A stretch of 5,904 bases of DNA, taken from assembly GCA_034435675.1 (NCBI GenBank), contig DAOTWP010000147.1, positions 1 through 5,904 on the forward strand, given 5' to 3'. This stretch comes from DAOTWP01 sp034435675. Its GTDB lineage: Bacteria > Chloroflexota > Anaerolineae > Aggregatilineales > Phototrophicaceae. Positions 5,195-5,904 of the stretch are shown here, piece after piece. The first letter of the stretch is position 1; every line of letters starts with the position of its first letter. The notes under the pieces are model-generated. The model worked only from the letters and a program-made list of their open reading frames with translations. It did no database searches and was not told the DNA's origin. The position numbers were made by a program, and so were the translations under genes.

Positions 5195-5748
5195 CCGCGC
5201 CGGAGCCACAACCCGCGCCAGAACCCGCAGCGACCATGACCCCGGCGGACCTCTGGCGGCGCTGGCGTGCCGGGCTGACCTGGTGGGATCGACTGCTGTT
5301 GGGCGGGCTGCTGCTGTTTGTGCTGCTGCTCATCGCCGGGGTACTGGTGCAGCCCACGCCGTCACTGCTGTATGCTTTTCTGGAACGACTGCATTACTGG
5401 ATCAGCCGGGTTGGACTGGCGGTGGCGCTGGCGATGGGTACGGCAGCGTTTTACATCGGTGTGCGCCAGAAGCGCGATGTGCTGCGCTGGTTTCGCAGCG
5501 CGACGTACACAATGGTTGCCGTCATGCTGCTTCAGGGCATGATCGGTGTGTTAATGTATGTGCAGGGCGCACGCCCGTATCAGGAAATCCACTGGTTTTA
5601 CGGCATCGGCGTGGTGCTGGCGCTGCCGTTTTTCATCTATGTGGAAGTCACGGCGCAGAAACGCCCGGCGATGGGCAGCTATATCTGGGGCTTCTTTATC
5701 CTCGCGGGCATCATCACGCGCTCCATGGCAACCGGCGCGCCGGGATAA
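5191..5748 (+). CDS. Five-TM protein resembling half of heme A synthase (CtaA/Cox15)
   Basis: A 185-aa integral membrane protein. A Pro/Ala/Glu-rich cytoplasmic N-terminus (1-20) precedes five hydrophobic segments at about 35-54, 66-90, 103-123, 134-154 and 162-180. Basic loops (RQKRDVLRWFR; TAQKRP) put the N-terminus inside. TM2 begins with E65-R-L-H68 and TM4 with H134, both on the outer side. TM3 carries Q115-G-M-I-G119. In heme A synthase each four-helix half has ExxH at the outer end of its second helix, QxxxG in the third and a His at the outer end of the fourth, the two His lying about 63-66 residues apart; here the gap is 66. I therefore infer a heme b-binding CtaA-like half bundle plus one extra helix. 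The paired cysteines of the first external loop of some CtaA proteins are absent, so heme A synthesis itself is uncertain. Alternatives are another small di-heme or non-heme membrane protein. The start is set by the ATGA overlap; Met16 has no ribosome binding site. The CDS is secure, the family less so. Confidence 0.88.
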   Translation: MTAPEPQPAPEPAATMTPADLWRRWRAGLTWWDRLLLGGLLLFVLLLIAGVLVQPTPSLLYAFLERLHYWISRVGLAVALAMGTAAFYIGVRQKRDVLRWFRSATYTMVAVMLLQGMIGVLMYVQGARPYQEIHWFYGIGVVLALPFFIYVEVTAQKRPAMGSYIWGFFILAGIITRSMATGAPG

Positions 5749-5776
5749 CGCGGCTGTTCGCACGAATCGCAGCAAA

Positions 5777-5797
5777 GGGCAGCCCGGCAAGCTGCCC
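5777..5797. terminator. Hairpin after the membrane operon
   Basis: GGGCAGC (5777-5783) pairs perfectly with GCTGCCC (5791-5797) across a 7-nt loop, 28 bp after the stop of the last gene. No T-run follows. It is a reasonable terminator or 3'-end stabilising hairpin given its position, but not a canonical intrinsic terminator. Confidence 0.42.
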
Positions 5798-5813
5798 CAT
5801 AGGCATCAAGATA

Positions 5814-5842
5814 AGGACAAGCAGGGCATGATCTGGGAGAAT
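5814..5842 (+). promoter_or_regulatory. Weak promoter candidate for the gene at the right edge
   Basis: AGGACA (5814-5819, four of six) and GAGAAT (5837-5842, four of six) are separated by 17 nt, just after the operon hairpin and about 30 nt before the ribosome binding site at 5865. The match is modest. Confidence 0.28.
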
Positions 5843-5878
5843 AGTTGTGCCAACAAGATTCACCGGAGGATGCCCTGC
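5821..5878. repeat. 9-bp inverted repeat flanking a ribosome binding site
   Basis: GCAGGGCAT (5821-5829) is perfectly complementary to ATGCCCTGC (5870-5878), separated by 40 nt. The right arm starts at the last base of the Shine-Dalgarno GGAGGA (5865-5870) and ends at the base before the ATG at 5879. In RNA it would place the ribosome binding site at the foot of a stem; in DNA it could be an element end or operator. Confidence 0.4.
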
Positions 5879-5904
5879 ATGACATCTAAAACAGTACCTG
5901 AACT
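5879..5904 (+). CDS. Start of a gene cut by the window edge
   Basis: ATG at 5879 is preceded by a perfect GGAGGA Shine-Dalgarno (5865-5870) with 8 nt spacing. The frame is open to the edge and reads M-T-S-K-T-V-P-E, plus two bases of a Leu codon. An ATG at 5870 in the same frame would add three residues, but it overlaps the Shine-Dalgarno and has none of its own. There is no signal peptide in what is visible, so a cytoplasmic protein is more likely than an exported one. Nine residues are too few to name a family; an insertion-sequence transposase is possible given the inverted repeat immediately upstream, but this is speculation. Confidence 0.5.

Noticed and set aside
4286..5209. 307-aa open frame on the minus strand opposite the 7-TM gene
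   Set aside because: Its composition (Arg, His, Gln, Pro) is that of an antisense shadow, while the plus strand gives seven clean membrane helices with correct charge distribution.
5236..5238. Met16 as the start of the 5-TM protein
   Set aside because: No ribosome binding site precedes it, whereas the ATGA overlap start has GAGGTG upstream.
5037..5831. 264-aa plus-strand frame overlapping both membrane genes
   Set aside because: It lies out of frame with both genes, has Arg/Ala-rich shadow composition and lacks membrane or domain features.
1..5904. tRNA, rRNA or known riboswitch
   Set aside because: No cloverleaf, rRNA core motif or riboswitch consensus was recognised in any intergenic stretch; a covariance-model scan (Infernal against Rfam, tRNAscan-SE) would be decisive.

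Overview
The window reads as GC-rich bacterial chromosome, most likely from a Chloroflexota lineage related to Anaerolineae. The basis is indirect. There are several exported proteins with Leu/Ala-rich signal peptides. The long secreted beta-propeller opens with an 'I-S-P-E-N-A' N-terminus, a style I associate with Chloroflexota WD40-like proteins. The YkuD protein has a divergent architecture, and there is a 'CGCAAAG / CACAGAG' type intergenic repeat of the kind scattered through many environmental bacterial genomes. No 16S rRNA or other taxonomic marker is present, so the assignment is tentative.

Layout. Positions 1-1120 (minus strand) carry a two-gene envelope operon: a complete secreted L,D-transpeptidase (80-1120), then 17 bp later the first 20 codons of another exported protein (1-62), which runs off the left edge. 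Positions 1121-1312 are a divergent promoter region in which the two predicted promoters interlock. Positions 1313-3292 (plus) encode a 659-aa secreted protein that I parse by eye as fourteen blade-like repeats, probably a twin seven-bladed beta-propeller. A strong inverted repeat and a promoter candidate follow. Positions 3453-3989 encode a 178-aa lipoprotein of unknown function.

Positions 3990-4315 are the only long non-coding stretch. It holds a repeat element (4041-4142) made of two degenerate tandem units, the second folding back on a complementary arm. After it come an extended -10 promoter with a palindrome between its -35 and -10 boxes, and an AT-rich leader. This drives a two-gene membrane operon joined by a 4-bp ATGA overlap: a seven-TM protein with an Arg-rich cytoplasmic tail (4316-5194) and a five-TM protein (5191-5748). 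The second has an ExxH, QxxxG and second-His arrangement that resembles one half of heme A synthase (CtaA/Cox15). Positions 5749-5878 hold a terminator-like hairpin, a weak promoter candidate and a 9-bp inverted repeat that abuts the start of a further gene (5879 to the right edge).

How the genes work together. The left half concerns the cell envelope: peptidoglycan cross-linking, an exported propeller and a lipoprotein. The right half is a membrane operon that may bind heme. Nothing looks like a defence system, phage, CRISPR array or complete insertion sequence. The observations most worth following are the CtaA-like half protein coupled to the 7-TM protein, the interlocked divergent promoters, and the repeat element next to, and possibly contributing sequence to, the operon leader.
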